Counted from the stretch's first letter, positions 35,954 to 50,268 are shown. The stretch: DNA of 64,000 bases from Pseudoalteromonas piscicida (GCF_002744175.1 NZ_NKHF01000029.1:1-64000); one strand, 5' to 3'. Translations and numbers: made by a program. Notes: generated from the letters alone by a model not told the origin.

Positions 35954-36701
35954 ATACATACCCAAGAATAATTTGTGCACTTCCAGAAGCGTCTATGAGT
36001 GGAGAGTCTTTGATTTCACTGCCATAGCTGGTGTAACTGATATCGGCTTTAACCATATGATGCTTACCAAAGAACCAATCACTTTGTACACCTACCTCCA
36101 ATGCGGTGCTGGCGTCACCGAGATAAAATGGCCTATTGTTTAGGACCTCTGATGTTCTTACGCCATAGTAATAATCGACTAGATCTTCACTTTGAAAGTT
36201 GGCGGCGATATAAGGAAAAACTCGACCATCTTCAAATCTAAATGGGACGCCATAGCTTAAACTGGCTTCATATCCTTTATGCGTGCTGCTAACATCATGC
36301 ATAAACTCAAAACCAAACTCACCAAACTGGGTATCGTACTCGGCCTCAAACCCAGCATCAAAGCTCATGTCTCTGTCTTCCATTCCAATAAAGTAGTCAC
36401 TGTCAGCCGCTTCAAACCCATCTAACCTTAGGTGTGCGCCGAGACTGAGTTCGAATTGCTCGGTTTGGTACAATTTATAGCTTGCTCTTGGTCCGAGTAA
36501 GCTAAAGTTGCCGTACTGAATGGCAACTGCAGGAACAAATTCAGTCTCATTACCAATGTCAATATAACCTAGATCTTGCGAAATGATCGCTGCGCCAATT
36601 CCCCATTGAAGTGGTTGCGTTTCGGGTTGAGATGCAGCGCTTATTGGGGTACTACAAATAATAGAAATAGCGGCGACGAGGTTTACGAGTTTTCTAGCCA
36701 T
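35943..36701 (-). CDS. MipA/OmpV-family outer-membrane protein
   Basis: This 252-residue beta-barrel has a signal peptide (about 1-23, ending PISAA). The regular amphipathic strands are rich in Tyr, Phe and Asp, and the C-terminus ends in aromatic Tyr-Val-Tyr-Val-Phe, the usual outer-membrane insertion signal. The opening GIGAAIISQDLGYIDIGNET matches the MipA/OmpV family. These proteins are small outer-membrane barrels often co-regulated with efflux or antimicrobial-response systems. It is the first gene of the efflux operon, and its final codons overlap the adaptor start. Confidence 0.85.
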   Translation of the reverse strand: MARKLVNLVAAISIICSTPISAASQPETQPLQWGIGAAIISQDLGYIDIGNETEFVPAVAIQYGNFSLLGPRASYKLYQTEQFELSLGAHLRLDGFEAADSDYFIGMEDRDMSFDAGFEAEYDTQFGEFGFEFMHDVSSTHKGYEASLSYGVPFRFEDGRVFPYIAANFQSEDLVDYYYGVRTSEVLNNRPFYLGDASTALEVGVQSDWFFGKHHMVKADISYTSYGSEIKDSPLIDASGSAQIILGYVYVF

Positions 36702-36751
36702 AATGGTATTCCTTGAAGTTAATGTTTGTGTTGTTGCAGCTAGAGTAGGGC

Positions 36752-36775
36752 AGTAAACTTTCTCGAAACTTACCG
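36752..36775 (-). promoter_or_regulatory. Possible response-regulator site upstream of the mipA-RND operon
   Basis: On the minus strand, GTAAGTTTCGAGAAAGTTTA carries GTTT twice, 11 bp apart, about 50-75 bp before the mipA-like start codon. That is the spacing of tandem OmpR-family half sites. The match is short and could be chance. Confidence 0.3.
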
Positions 36776-36954
36776 TTTATAAAATAATCACCTAATTCTA
36801 AATTTACTAAGATTCGATTGCCGAAGCGCCCGCAAAAGCTTAGTATCGGGGTACTCCGTGCGCGTTAGGATGCGTTGCGTTTGAATAAATTTATCGACAT
36901 GACTGATTGCGAGTAATTGAACTGTCGATTGAATAAGAATAAAAAGGGTAAGTA

Positions 36955-37401
36955 ATGAGTGAAGAACAAAACCAGCCACAACAAGAAACACTAACACCAG
37001 AGCAGCAGCAACAAAGGTCTATTCAATGGCAAAGAAGTTGTGTACAGGCTGCGCAAAAACATTTGGCTGATAAAGGCATTCTACCGGAAAGTATTATCGA
37101 AAAAGAGTGTCGTTATATTGAGCCGCTGGTTGCACTTTGGAAAATCAAAGGTCAAAACGGTAAAAGATATTGGGTGGTTACCGGCAACCTACCGACTGAT
37201 CACATCGAAGCTTCTGCGGCTGCAACGCCTCGTGATGCACTGCGTTCATTTTCGTTCCATTGGCAATTGAAGGCCGATGAAATTATGGCAACCAAGCCAG
37301 TTGATAAAACGCAGGCTCAATTTGCTAACTTGCTAGTAAACCGAGCCCACGGTTTATATGATTTATTTGCCAAAGATGAACTTTGGGCTAGTGAAGCATA
37401 G
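36955..37401 (+). CDS. DUF4826-like protein
   Basis: This 148-residue soluble protein begins with a Gln/Glu-rich tail (about 1-22). A compact domain follows, with QKHLADKGILPESIIEKECR, YIEPLVALWKIKGQNGKRYW and GNLPTDHIEAS. I recall this pattern as DUF4826, a small gammaproteobacterial family of unknown function; this cannot be checked here. It has a good ribosome site (AAGGG). The last 14 bp overlap the convergent acetyltransferase gene. Confidence 0.6.
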   Translation: MSEEQNQPQQETLTPEQQQQRSIQWQRSCVQAAQKHLADKGILPESIIEKECRYIEPLVALWKIKGQNGKRYWVVTGNLPTDHIEASAAATPRDALRSFSFHWQLKADEIMATKPVDKTQAQFANLLVNRAHGLYDLFAKDELWASEA

Positions 37402-37846
37402 TAAAGGGTTCTGTGTTAATTGATTGAATTGGGCACTTCAAGCGCTGCCTTGGAATGCCTGCTTCCATGAACACATGTCCATGGGGGGAAAATCCAGATT
37501 GTAAAAACTCAGGCACCTCATCAAGAATACATTGGATGTAAATATCCTCAAAGCCCTTGTCTTTAGCAATCTCCACAAGTCCACCAATCAAGGATGCGTA
37601 GGCTTCTCGGTTGCGATGTGACTTAAATATAGCGATTCGACTTAATAGTCCATCGTTACACAGTCGACCAGTGCCTACGGGTCCGTCTTGGTCGTCAATA
37701 ATGATTAAATGTTCTGCGGTAATGTCTTGTTGGTCAAACTCAACGTCTTTTGGGATATGAAGTTCACAAACAAACACGCGCTCTCGTATTGCTTTAAGCT
37801 GCAATTTCTTGGATTGCCAATTTACTCTACTGATCCTATAACTCAT
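37388..37846 (-). CDS. GNAT acetyltransferase, ElaA-like
   Basis: The 152-residue GNAT protein contains VGTGRLCNDGLLSRIAIFKS, where the acyl-CoA-binding strand and loop lie, followed by HRNREAYASLIGGLVEIAKD, and FLQSGFSPHGHVFMEAGIPR near the end, as in ElaA/YjcF-type acetyltransferases. Substrate unknown. It overlaps the 3' end of the DUF4826 gene on the other strand by 14 bp, so the two transcripts are convergent. Confidence 0.75.
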   Translation of the reverse strand: MSYRISRVNWQSKKLQLKAIRERVFVCELHIPKDVEFDQQDITAEHLIIIDDQDGPVGTGRLCNDGLLSRIAIFKSHRNREAYASLIGGLVEIAKDKGFEDIYIQCILDEVPEFLQSGFSPHGHVFMEAGIPRQRLKCPIQSINTEPFTMLH

Positions 37847-37904
37847 ACTGCCCCCGATCTACAGATCACACCTGCATTCCCTGTTTAGCGACAAGCTAGA
37901 GCTT

Positions 37905-37933
37905 ACGAAAGCCTTTAATATACGGGCTTTCGT
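37905..37933 (-). terminator. Hairpin after roxA
   Basis: ACGAAAGCC (37905-37913) pairs with GGCTTTCGT (37925-37933). It lies 48 nt behind the roxA stop codon and ahead of the acetyltransferase gene. There is no U run, so it is a weak terminator candidate. Confidence 0.4.
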
Positions 37934-37980
37934 GATATGTTGTTGTTATTGTGAACGCGACTATCTTGTTCTAACAGGCT

Positions 37981-39168
37981 CTACTCCCAGCCCTCATCGA
38001 AGTCAGCGTCGGCTGGATCACTGTCTTCAACGAAGTAGGTCCCATCATTAATGAGTTTAGTTAACGTTTGTTTAAATTCCAAGCTGCTTAATGCAGGAAT
38101 TATTGCTTTAAACTCAAACTCGACGTTATCGGTCAATTGTTTAATAGCATTTAAACACGCATGACTTACCGTATAGTTGTCGCCGTTAACACTGAATAAA
38201 ATATGATCTTCACATACTTGATAAAGTGCCCGAACGCCTCCTGCTCGGTAAATGATGGGGTTTTCTGTTGCGATTTCTTCAAGTGCTTGGGGTTCAATCG
38301 GTGGATCGAGTGGTGCTAAATCCATTTCATGTTTTGGCTCACTGAGTGTTTTACCAAGCCACTTACTATAAAGCGAATCATCCTCAAGTAAGCTTTGTAG
38401 CATAGCGTGAATTTGTTGTTTATCTGAGTTTGTCACTTCACCTATGGAATCGCGAGGTAATAAGTCTGGATCACTGAATCGTTGCTTTCCAGCTTCCATA
38501 TCAATAATATGATCGGCAAAACTAGAGATTAAGTCTTTTTGATCCGGCGCCCTAAAACCCACTGAATAATTTAATGCATTTTCTATGGCATAACCCTCAT
38601 GTGGACATGCTGGTGGTATATATAAAATATCGCCGGGCTCAAGTACTGCGTCTATAACTGCTTCAAACTGTTCAACTTGTAATAGACTCTTATTTTGCGC
38701 AAATTGTTTTAAGCTTTCGTCACGTAGACCAACTCGCCAGTGGCGTTTCCCTTGTCCTTGAATAATAAAAACATCATATTGGTCTAAGTGTGGGCCAACA
38801 CCGCCGCCTGGTGTAGAAAAGCTGATCATTAAATCATCTATTCGCCAATTTGGAATAAATCTAAATGCTTCTACTATCTCGGCTGCTTGTGGGTGCCAGT
38901 GATCGACTGCCTGAACGAGTAGCGTGCTGTTGGTCTCTGTTAACAGATCAAACTGTTCGAAAGGACCATGATGTGCTTCCCACTGATCTTTATGATTGGT
39001 GACAATGCGTGACTCTATACACTCTTCGGTAGCAAGACCTGCTAGCTCTTCAGGCTCAAGTGGATCGTCGAAATCTCGAAAGCCTTGTTTGATAAGTAGC
39101 GGCTTTTTCTGCCAGTATTGTTCAAGAAATTGTTCAAATGTTAGGTCGTTGATTTGCAGTTGATACAT
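37981..39168 (-). CDS. roxA: Ribosomal protein L16 arginine hydroxylase (JmjC cupin)
   Basis: This 395-residue JmjC-type 2-oxoglutarate/iron oxygenase is homologous to E. coli YcfD/RoxA. The iron triad is H127 and D129 in GPHLDQYDVF and H190 in PPACPHEGYA, very close to the E. coli positions. The C-terminal part (about 230-395) is the helical and winged-helix region that holds the ribosomal substrate. It hydroxylates an arginine of L16. A purB terminator separates it from purB, so it has its own transcript. It is slightly longer than YcfD (373 residues) at the C-terminus, where the tail is acidic. Confidence 0.9.
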   Translation of the reverse strand: MYQLQINDLTFEQFLEQYWQKKPLLIKQGFRDFDDPLEPEELAGLATEECIESRIVTNHKDQWEAHHGPFEQFDLLTETNSTLLVQAVDHWHPQAAEIVEAFRFIPNWRIDDLMISFSTPGGGVGPHLDQYDVFIIQGQGKRHWRVGLRDESLKQFAQNKSLLQVEQFEAVIDAVLEPGDILYIPPACPHEGYAIENALNYSVGFRAPDQKDLISSFADHIIDMEAGKQRFSDPDLLPRDSIGEVTNSDKQQIHAMLQSLLEDDSLYSKWLGKTLSEPKHEMDLAPLDPPIEPQALEEIATENPIIYRAGGVRALYQVCEDHILFSVNGDNYTVSHACLNAIKQLTDNVEFEFKAIIPALSSLEFKQTLTKLINDGTYFVEDSDPADADFDEGWE

Positions 39169-39184
39169 GAGGAAATTCCAGTGA

Positions 39185-39218
39185 TAAAAAAAGCGAAAGA
39201 GGGGGAGCTCTTTCGCTT
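39185..39218 (-). terminator. Rho-independent terminator of the mnmA-hflD-purB operon
   Basis: On the minus strand AAGCGAAAGAG, a 6-nt loop and CTCTTTCGCTT are followed by a run of T. It is 130 nt behind the purB stop codon. Confidence 0.8.
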
Positions 39219-39300
39219 ATCTTATACCAATTCATTGCAGATTAAACCCCATGATTGGGTCAAAGCAACAATTGAACTGGCATTAAGTAACTAAGTGGCA

Positions 39301-39337
39301 TAACTCGAGGTTTGGATAGCAAGTTAGCTAGCTAAAC
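39301..39337. repeat. Short remnant of the TAACCTGAG element
   Basis: TAACTCGAGGTTTGGATAGC, then AAGTTAGCTAGCT, resembles the first 33 bases of the long elements at 1224 and 6575, and it folds on itself (GAGGTTT with AAACCTC). It lies directly behind purB. Its neighbour at 39220-39240 (ATACCAATTCATTGCAG) resembles the end of the ATACCAA element at 60405. Confidence 0.4.
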
Positions 39338-39347
39338 CTCTTATTAC

Positions 39348-40751
<1,404 letters not shown>

Positions 40752-40782
40752 TTATAGAGTGGCACCAAGGCCACTACGAATT

Positions 40783-41385
40783 TTACAAATAACTTTTTGC
40801 CGCGCTGATGATTTTCTTTTTAGCAAAGAAAAAATGGCGACGTTTACCACCAAGCTGACGCCACAATACTGCACTGCGGATCCCCGCCAGCAGTAATGCT
40901 CGTATTTTTTGTTGTGTAGCTGGTTGTTTTAATAATTCGGGTTTTCCGAAGACTTGGATCTTGGGTCCAAGCGGGCTTATTACTTGTCCATAAATGTCAG
41001 CAAGGGATGCGACGATTTGGCTTTCGCAAATATCAAAGTGGAGAAGCTGGCGCTCCACTTGTTGAATTTTTTGTGCCAGTAAATCAAGCGACTTACTATC
41101 GCTGGTCAATACTCGTTCAAGCTGCATCATTGCACCGACATATTTCACCATCTCGACATCTTTTTCACCACCAGCAGAAAGCTGTTCAATGAGGGTTTTA
41201 CATCCAGTTTTTATGGCGAATTTGTCTGGGTAGACGTCCTCAGGTCGTTCGGGCGAGGTATTGATAATACTTTTTAAAAAGCCTTCTACTTCATTTTCAT
41301 TAAATGTACCGTAACGGGCACATTTTTGTACCAGTTTACTAATTTGGCACATCGCCGCCAAAGGCATAACGTATTGATTGTGCAT
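40783..41385 (-). CDS. hflD: High-frequency lysogenization protein HflD homologue
   Basis: The 200-residue, mostly helical protein opens with NQYVMPLAAMCQISKLVQKC and closes with RALLLAGIRSAVLWRQLGGK, the blocks typical of HflD. In E. coli it binds lambda CII at the inner membrane and is encoded between mnmA and purB, exactly as here. The cellular role outside phage biology is unclear. Its ATG overlaps the mnmA stop by one base, so translation is coupled. Confidence 0.9.
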   Translation of the reverse strand: MHNQYVMPLAAMCQISKLVQKCARYGTFNENEVEGFLKSIINTSPERPEDVYPDKFAIKTGCKTLIEQLSAGGEKDVEMVKYVGAMMQLERVLTSDSKSLDLLAQKIQQVERQLLHFDICESQIVASLADIYGQVISPLGPKIQVFGKPELLKQPATQQKIRALLLAGIRSAVLWRQLGGKRRHFFFAKKKIISAAKSYL

Positions 41386-42485
41386 TACTTGATTACCGAC
41401 TCAATGATACCACCACCAAGGCAAACATCATCGGCATAGAACACCGCTGATTGTCCTGGTGTAACTGCTTTTTGTGGCTCATCAAACAGCACGCGAGCCA
41501 TACCATCTTGGCCGACTAAAAGTGTACATGGGATATCGGTTTGGCGATATCGAGTTTTTACTGTGCAACGTGTTGTACCTTGTGGCCCTACGCGGTCAAC
41601 CCAGTGTAATTGGTTTGCGTTTAAACCATTGCTGAATAGGCGAGGGTGGTTCTTACCTTGACCAACAACTAGCACATTTCTTTCAATGTCTTTATCGACC
41701 ACATACCAAGGTTCACCATTACCTTCTTTTGAACCGCCAATCAATAAACCTTTACGTTGGCCAAGTGTGTGGTACATCAGTCCTTCGTGTTCGCCAACTG
41801 GATTACCTTCACAGTCTTCGATTGTGCCGGGTTGTGCAGGTAAAAACTTAGCTAGAAAGTCTTTAAATTTACGCTCACCGATAAAGCAAATACCTGTAGA
41901 GTCTTTTTTATCGTGGGTAATTAGGCCTTGTTCTTCTGCTATTTTGCGTACTTCTGGCTTTTCTATTTCACCAACAGGGAAAAGTGTTTGCGCAATATGC
42001 TCGTGGCTTAATGTGTAGAGAAAATAGCTTTGATCTTTGTTTTCGTCTTCACCACGCAGCATAACAAACTTGCCATCGCGTTCGGCTCGGCGCACATAGT
42101 GGCCAGTCGCAATATAGTCAGCACCGAGGGCTTCGGCGGCAAACTGCAAAAAGGCTTTAAACTTGATTTCTTTGTTGCACATGATATCTGGATTTGGAGT
42201 ACGACCAGCCTTGTATTCTTCAAGGAAATGCTCGAACACGTTATCCCAGTATTCTGCTGCAAAGTTAACGGTATGGAGCTCTATACCAAGCTTGTCACAC
42301 ACCGCCTGCGCATCTTTTAGATCTTCAGCTGCGGCACAATACTCATCATTATCGTCTTCTTCCCAGTTTTTCATGAACAGGCCTTCAACCTGATATCCTT
42401 GTTGTTTTAAAAGATAGGCAGATACGGAAGAATCAACACCGCCGGACATTCCGACAATGACTTTAATGTGACTATTATCGCTCAT
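41385..42485 (-). CDS. mnmA: tRNA-specific 2-thiouridylase
   Basis: ATG at 42485 gives [20 protein letters not shown], the usual start; the longer frame to 42536 is rejected. The 366 residues have the PP-loop GMSGGVDSS, the catalytic Cys in [12 protein letters not shown] and the second in [11 protein letters not shown], and a C-terminal beta-barrel. MnmA thiolates U34 of tRNAs for Lys, Glu and Gln using sulfur relayed by TusE. It is the first gene of the mnmA-hflD-purB run. Confidence 0.95.
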   Translation of the reverse strand: MSDNSHIKVIVGMSGGVDSSVSAYLLKQQGYQVEGLFMKNWEEDDNDEYCAAAEDLKDAQAVCDKLGIELHTVNFAAEYWDNVFEHFLEEYKAGRTPNPDIMCNKEIKFKAFLQFAAEALGADYIATGHYVRRAERDGKFVMLRGEDENKDQSYFLYTLSHEHIAQTLFPVGEIEKPEVRKIAEEQGLITHDKKDSTGICFIGERKFKDFLAKFLPAQPGTIEDCEGNPVGEHEGLMYHTLGQRKGLLIGGSKEGNGEPWYVVDKDIERNVLVVGQGKNHPRLFSNGLNANQLHWVDRVGPQGTTRCTVKTRYRQTDIPCTLLVGQDGMARVLFDEPQKAVTPGQSAVFYADDVCLGGGIIESVIK

Positions 42486-42600
42486 AATTTCGCTATTAAT
42501 CTTAATGCTCAGATAGAAAGCGCTTATTATACTCAAATCTCTTCAAATTGCACGTCCATGAGACGGCCAAGCTCAGTACAACTGCGCTGTATAGAACCCG

Positions 42601-43269
42601 TTAGAGTACGCGATATTCGCCACTTTTAAGCTCCCCGAGCTGATATTGCCCAATTTGTGCGCGAATTAGCCTGAGTGTTGGATGTCCGACGTGGGCGGTC
42701 ATTCGGCGAACTTGGCGATTACGACCTTCTTTAATTGAAATGCTCAGCCACGTTGTTGGGATATTTTTACGCTCTCGGATCGGCGGGTTTCTGGGCCAAA
42801 CATCCGGTTCAGACATTACTTCTACTTTTGCGGGTAAGGTTGCGCCATCCTTAAGTTCAACCCCTTTCCTAAGCGCGTCGAGACTCTGTTCGGAAGGCTC
42901 ACCCTCTACCTGCACCCAATAGGTTTTATAGGTAGATTTTTTAGGGGAGGTAAGTTTGTTTTGTAGCTTTCCGCAGTTAGTAAGCAGCAATAATCCCTCA
43001 CTATCTCGGTCTAAGCGACCAGCGGCATAGACTCCCTTAATGTCGATAAAGTCCGCTAAGGTTTGGCGGTTTTGATCATCAGTAAACTGACACAAAACGT
43101 CAAAGGGCTTGTTAAATAATACGACTTTGACTTGTTCCGGTGGTAATGCAGGCTTCGATTGTCTTTGATTGAATGGTTGTTTTCGTGCCTTGGAGCGTTG
43201 AGAGTGAGGTGGTTTTTTCCGTTGCTGTGTTCTGGGGTTGTTTGTATTGGCTCTATTACTTGTGCTCAT
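42601..43269 (-). CDS. rluE: 23S rRNA pseudouridine(2457) synthase
   Basis: ATG at 43269 (AGGA 8 nt upstream) gives 222 residues. A longer frame to 43350 would run into the icd terminator and is rejected. After a basic, Gln/Asn/Arg-rich tail of about 50 residues comes the RsuA-family catalytic domain, with the signature [14 protein letters not shown] carrying the catalytic Asp, then [20 protein letters not shown]. The lack of an S4 domain fits RluE, which modifies helix 89 near the peptidyl-transferase centre. It is a single-gene unit between mnmA and icd. Confidence 0.88.
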   Translation of the reverse strand: MSTSNRANTNNPRTQQRKKPPHSQRSKARKQPFNQRQSKPALPPEQVKVVLFNKPFDVLCQFTDDQNRQTLADFIDIKGVYAAGRLDRDSEGLLLLTNCGKLQNKLTSPKKSTYKTYWVQVEGEPSEQSLDALRKGVELKDGATLPAKVEVMSEPDVWPRNPPIRERKNIPTTWLSISIKEGRNRQVRRMTAHVGHPTLRLIRAQIGQYQLGELKSGEYRVL

Positions 43270-43337
43270 CGCCATATTCCTAGTATTCACGAAAAGCGCT
43301 ATATTAACGTAATTAGGCAGATGTGTCGCCTGAAAGC

Positions 43338-43361
43338 AAAAAGCGGCCATAGGCCGCTTTT
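43338..43361 (-). terminator. Rho-independent terminator of icd
   Basis: AAAGCGGCC-TAT-GGCCGCTTT on the minus strand followed by TTGC, 20 nt behind the icd stop codon and upstream of the rluE start. Confidence 0.8.
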
Positions 43362-43379
43362 AGTCATCTAACCTAACAC

Positions 43380-46235
<2,856 letters not shown>

Positions 46236-46454
46236 TTAAACAACATCTTCCGTGATCGGTGCGATGTTGGTCGCGTGCAGACCCTTGGGCCCTTTTTGTA
46301 GCTCGAATGATACATCCTGACCAGCTTTAAGCGTCTTGTATCCATCCATTACAATCGTTGAGTAATGAGCAAAGATATCTTCGTCACTGCCGTCTTCTAC
46401 GATGAAACCAAACCCTTTGGCGTTATTGAACCATTTGACTTTTCCGCAAGCCAT
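46236..46454 (-). CDS. cspD: Cold-shock-domain protein CspD
   Basis: The 72-residue single OB-fold has both RNA-binding motifs: GKVKWFNNAKGFGFI and, next, EDIFAHYS. The long C-terminal tail (LQKGPKGLHATNIAP and acidic end) and its position divergent from clpS fit CspD, which in E. coli inhibits replication in stationary phase and is degraded by Lon. AGAAGGA precedes the ATG by 9 nt. The gene is transcribed away from clpS. Confidence 0.9.
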   Translation of the reverse strand: MACGKVKWFNNAKGFGFIVEDGSDEDIFAHYSTIVMDGYKTLKAGQDVSFELQKGPKGLHATNIAPITEDVV

Positions 46455-46654
46455 ACTTCTACATCCTTCTATAAGTTGACTAAATTAAAGTTAATCTACT
46501 CTTTTAATTTTGCTAAACTGCCCATAGATTAGACAGTCATGTAAGACTGTAGTTTATATGAGCAAGCAGTCAAGTTTTTTGCTCTTTTTTTTAACATTTT
46601 ATTTATTTCTCAAATCTATTTGCTTGAGTATATAAGACAAGACTATATTTAATT

Positions 46655-46972
46655 ATGAGTGGGACAAAAGATTCTGGTGTATTGGACGCCGTTCGCGAGG
46701 AACAGAAGCAAAAACTTCAACCGCCGCGAAAATATAAAGTGATTTTGAATAATGATGATTACACGCCCATGGATTTTGTTGTCGAGGTATTGACGACATT
46801 CTTCAATATGGATAGCGAGAGAGCAACTGAGGTGATGCTTGAAGTGCATCACAAGGGAAAAGCGGTATGTGGAGTATACCCTGCGGACATAGCCAGTACC
46901 AAGGCTGAGCAGGTAAACCGATATGCTCGTGACAACGAGCACCCGCTGCTCTGTAGTTGTGAGCAGGAATGA
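46655..46972 (+). CDS. clpS: ClpA adaptor ClpS
   Basis: The 105-residue adaptor carries [20 protein letters not shown] followed by VEVLTTFF, the substrate-recognition region, and [19 protein letters not shown]. ClpS binds N-end-rule substrates (Leu, Phe, Tyr, Trp) and delivers them to ClpA. It is followed 28 nt later by clpA, and the transferases Aat and Bpt that create such N-termini are encoded 3-4 kb downstream. Confidence 0.95.
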   Translation: MSGTKDSGVLDAVREEQKQKLQPPRKYKVILNNDDYTPMDFVVEVLTTFFNMDSERATEVMLEVHHKGKAVCGVYPADIASTKAEQVNRYARDNEHPLLCSCEQE

Positions 46973-47000
46973 CCTATTAATATCTTGTTGGGGGTTGCCA

Positions 47001-49265
47001 ATGCTAAACAAAGACTTAGAACTTACTCTTAACGCCGCGTTTCGTGAGGCTCGTTCTCGTCGTCATGAATTTATGACTGTCGAGCACTTATTACTTGCAT
47101 TGATCGATAACCCCTCTGCTAGTGAAGCGCTAGATGCCTGCGGTGTCGACATGAACACGTTAAAGCGCGAGTTATCAGAGTTTATTGATGAAACGACACC
47201 TGTTATTCCTGATTTAGAGGAAGACAGAGAAACACAACCTACACTTGGCTTTCAGCGTGTGTTGCAACGCGCCGTATTCCATGTTCAATCCTCAGGCCGC
47301 TCTGAAGTGACTGGGGTGAATGTACTAGTTGCAATTTTCTCCGAACAAGAGAGTCAAGCTGTCTATCTCCTTAAAAAAGCCGACGTGAGTCGCTTAGATA
47401 TTGTTAATTTCATCAGCCACGGTATTTCTAAAATCGAAGATGAACACGAGCAAGAAGATCATGAGGAGATGCAAGACGACAGTGGTGATATACAACAGGA
47501 AGAAAAAACCAAGCTGGAGAACTTTACCTCGAACCTCAACGTTCAGGCCGAGTCAGGTCGCATCGATCCGTTAGTGGGTCGTGATGAAGAGGTAGAGCGT
47601 ACGGTACAGGTTTTATGTCGCCGTAAGAAAAATAACCCGCTTTTGGTCGGGGAAGCTGGGGTTGGTAAAACGGCTATCGCTGAAGGGCTTGCCTATCGTA
47701 TTGTTAACAACCAAGTACCAGATGTTATCGCTGATGCCGTTGTTTACTCATTAGACATGGGGGCCCTGCTTGCTGGTACTAAGTATCGCGGTGATTTTGA
47801 AAAACGCTTTAAAGCGCTACTTAAAGAATTGCAGTCTAAGCCCCATGCGATTTTATTTATCGACGAAATCCACACAATTATTGGTGCCGGTGCGGCATCG
47901 GGTGGAGTGATGGATGCGTCTAACTTGATTAAGCCATTGTTGTCTAGTGGACAGCTTCGTTGTATGGGATCTACCACGTATTCTGAGTTCAAGAATATCT
48001 TTGAAAAAGATAGAGCCTTGGTTCGTCGTTTTCAAAAAATTGACGTCGTGGAGCCTAGCGTTGAAGACACCACAAAGATTTTGCATGGTTTAAAAGAGCG
48101 GTATGAAGAGCACCACGGCATTCGCTATACACAAAAAGCGCTGAAAGCTGCCGCAGAGCTCAGTGCGAAATACATCAATGAACGTCACTTGCCTGACAAA
48201 GCGATAGATGTAATCGACGAGGCTGGTGCTAATCAGAGATTGCAGCCGTCTTCTAGACGTAAAAAGACCATCAATGTCTCTGATATTGAGGCCATTGTTT
48301 CTAAGATGGCCCGTATTCCACAGCAAAGTGTATCATCCAGCGATAAAGAAACACTGAAGAACTTAGATCGCAATTTGAAGATGTTGGTGTTTGGCCAAGA
48401 CGAATCAATTGATGCACTTACATCAGCAATTCGCTTATCACGCTCAGGACTGGCTAATGAAGACAAGCCAGTAGGCTCGTTCTTATTTGCAGGTCCAACT
48501 GGGGTGGGTAAAACCGAAGTGACTAAGCAGCTTGCTAAGTGTATGGGAATCGAGTTTATTCGCTTTGATATGTCGGAATATGCAGAACGCCATGCGGTGA
48601 GTCGCCTAATTGGTGCGCCTCCAGGGTATGTTGGATTTGAACAGGGCGGATTGCTAACTGAGGCCGCAATTAAGCATCCTCATGCCGTAGTGTTGCTCGA
48701 TGAAATCGAAAAGGCGCATCCGGACATTTATAACATTTTGCTACAAGTTATGGATCACGGTACGCTAACCGACAACAATGGTCGTAAAGCTGATTTCAGA
48801 AATGTTGTGTTAGTAATGACAACAAACGCAGGGGTACAAGAGACGGTTCGTCAGTCGATTGGCTTCCAGCAACAGGACTATACTCATGACGCCATGGTGG
48901 AAATCAATAAGGTGTTTACACCGGAGTTTAGAAACCGTCTAGATAATATTATTTGGTTCAACCATCTTGAAAAAGAGGTTATCTTGCAAGTTGTTGATAA
49001 GTTCATTGTAGAACTTCAGGCGCAGCTTGATAAGAAATCAGTGAACCTTGAGCTCACCACACAAGCAAGAGACTGGCTAGCAGATCTCGGCTATGATAAA
49101 GCCATGGGGGCACGTCCAATGGCGAGAGTGATCCAAGATAATCTGAAAAAGCCACTGGCGAACGAAATTCTATTTGGCCAATTAGCTGATGGTGGTACGG
49201 TTAAGGTGACAGTAAAAGACAATAAACTGTCTTTTGACTATCAAACGGAAGCCGTCTCTGCGTAA
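47001..49265 (+). CDS. clpA: ATP-dependent Clp protease ATPase subunit ClpA
   Basis: ATG at 47001 after a GGGGG ribosome site gives 754 residues starting [20 protein letters not shown]; a frame reaching back into clpS is rejected. It has the N-domain repeat (1-145), an AAA-1 module with Walker A GEAGVGKT and Walker B LFIDEIH, and an AAA-2 module with GPTGVGKT and LLDEIEKAH. The acidic [15 protein letters not shown] linker (about 150-165) is typical. It unfolds substrates and feeds them to ClpP, which is not in this window. Confidence 0.96.
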   Translation: MLNKDLELTLNAAFREARSRRHEFMTVEHLLLALIDNPSASEALDACGVDMNTLKRELSEFIDETTPVIPDLEEDRETQPTLGFQRVLQRAVFHVQSSGRSEVTGVNVLVAIFSEQESQAVYLLKKADVSRLDIVNFISHGISKIEDEHEQEDHEEMQDDSGDIQQEEKTKLENFTSNLNVQAESGRIDPLVGRDEEVERTVQVLCRRKKNNPLLVGEAGVGKTAIAEGLAYRIVNNQVPDVIADAVVYSLDMGALLAGTKYRGDFEKRFKALLKELQSKPHAILFIDEIHTIIGAGAASGGVMDASNLIKPLLSSGQLRCMGSTTYSEFKNIFEKDRALVRRFQKIDVVEPSVEDTTKILHGLKERYEEHHGIRYTQKALKAAAELSAKYINERHLPDKAIDVIDEAGANQRLQPSSRRKKTINVSDIEAIVSKMARIPQQSVSSSDKETLKNLDRNLKMLVFGQDESIDALTSAIRLSRSGLANEDKPVGSFLFAGPTGVGKTEVTKQLAKCMGIEFIRFDMSEYAERHAVSRLIGAPPGYVGFEQGGLLTEAAIKHPHAVVLLDEIEKAHPDIYNILLQVMDHGTLTDNNGRKADFRNVVLVMTTNAGVQETVRQSIGFQQQDYTHDAMVEINKVFTPEFRNRLDNIIWFNHLEKEVILQVVDKFIVELQAQLDKKSVNLELTTQARDWLADLGYDKAMGARPMARVIQDNLKKPLANEILFGQLADGGTVKVTVKDNKLSFDYQTEAVSA

Positions 49266-49293
49266 GCGCACGACTTATTGTGATAGTTTTTGT

Positions 49294-49317
49294 AAGCCCA
49301 GCTAAGCTGGGCTTTTT
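49294..49317 (+). terminator. Rho-independent terminator of clpS-clpA
   Basis: AAGCCCAGC-TAA-GCTGGGCTT followed by TTT, about 29 nt after the clpA stop codon. Confidence 0.85.
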
Positions 49318-49561
49318 GTTGTGTGGTAGTTTTACTTTGTCGCTTTGTCAGGTGGTGCATGTCGCGCTTTATGGGAAGGTGACAGCTTGATTTTGGTTCA
49401 CTGTAAGATTTCGGGTCGAATAGAAAAGTTAGAAAAGCGAAGTGCTCTTAATAACTATGCAGGGAGATACTCGCAGAGATACGCTGTGCTAAAGCTGGCT
49501 TTTTCCTGATGGCGTATAGCATATCAGAATCGCAGTTCGATATGGTTGTAGTGTAAACGAC

Positions 49562-49588
49562 AAAAAGCCCAGACAGACTGGGCTCTTT
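49562..49588 (-). terminator. Terminator on the infA side
   Basis: On the minus strand AGCCCAG, a 5-nt loop and CTGGGCT are followed by TTTTT. It lies in the 495-bp gene-free stretch 49266-49760, 170 nt behind infA. I looked for a tRNA there (serW adjoins infA in E. coli) and saw none; 49320-49560 holds nothing recognisable. Confidence 0.65.
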
Positions 49589-49760
49589 GTTATCACTCAG
49601 TTTAATACTAGCCATGTCGGCTTAAACTCAGTGTTAGTCGTTCGTGTATACTAATTGTTTGAATGAACTTGGCTATACCTAAATAACTTCAATTTTGATG
49701 AGGTTTCTTGGGTATCAACGAGTTTACAGCATCAACTTAGTACAAATCTACACACGCAGA

Positions 49761-50000
<240 letters not shown>

Positions 50001-50268
50001 TTAAATTAAACGATGCAGATTTTGCCCAAAAGCGGGGAATAAGTAAAGTTACAAGCCGATTTTTTGTTAGTTTGCACTTGTTTTCAGCCTCTACACCTTA
50101 AATTTTCTGCTTATTTGCCACTATGGTTCAATTGAATGATATGAACAGAATTGGCAAGTACTAGATTTTAGCATAACTAAATCGTCTAGTAACGTTGGAA
50201 TTTAACCATGAGTGGTAATGCGGTTGGAACTCCTTTTCGATAGTGTACTACAAGGGAGCGTTATCTGG

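Noticed and set aside
46620-46649. TTGCTT-N18-TATATT as a clpS promoter
   Set aside because: The -10 would end 5 nt before the clpS ATG, implying a leaderless mRNA; not supported.
49320-49560. Possible tRNA-Ser near infA, as in E. coli
   Set aside because: No GGTTCGA-type T-loop with matching acceptor stem could be found on either strand.
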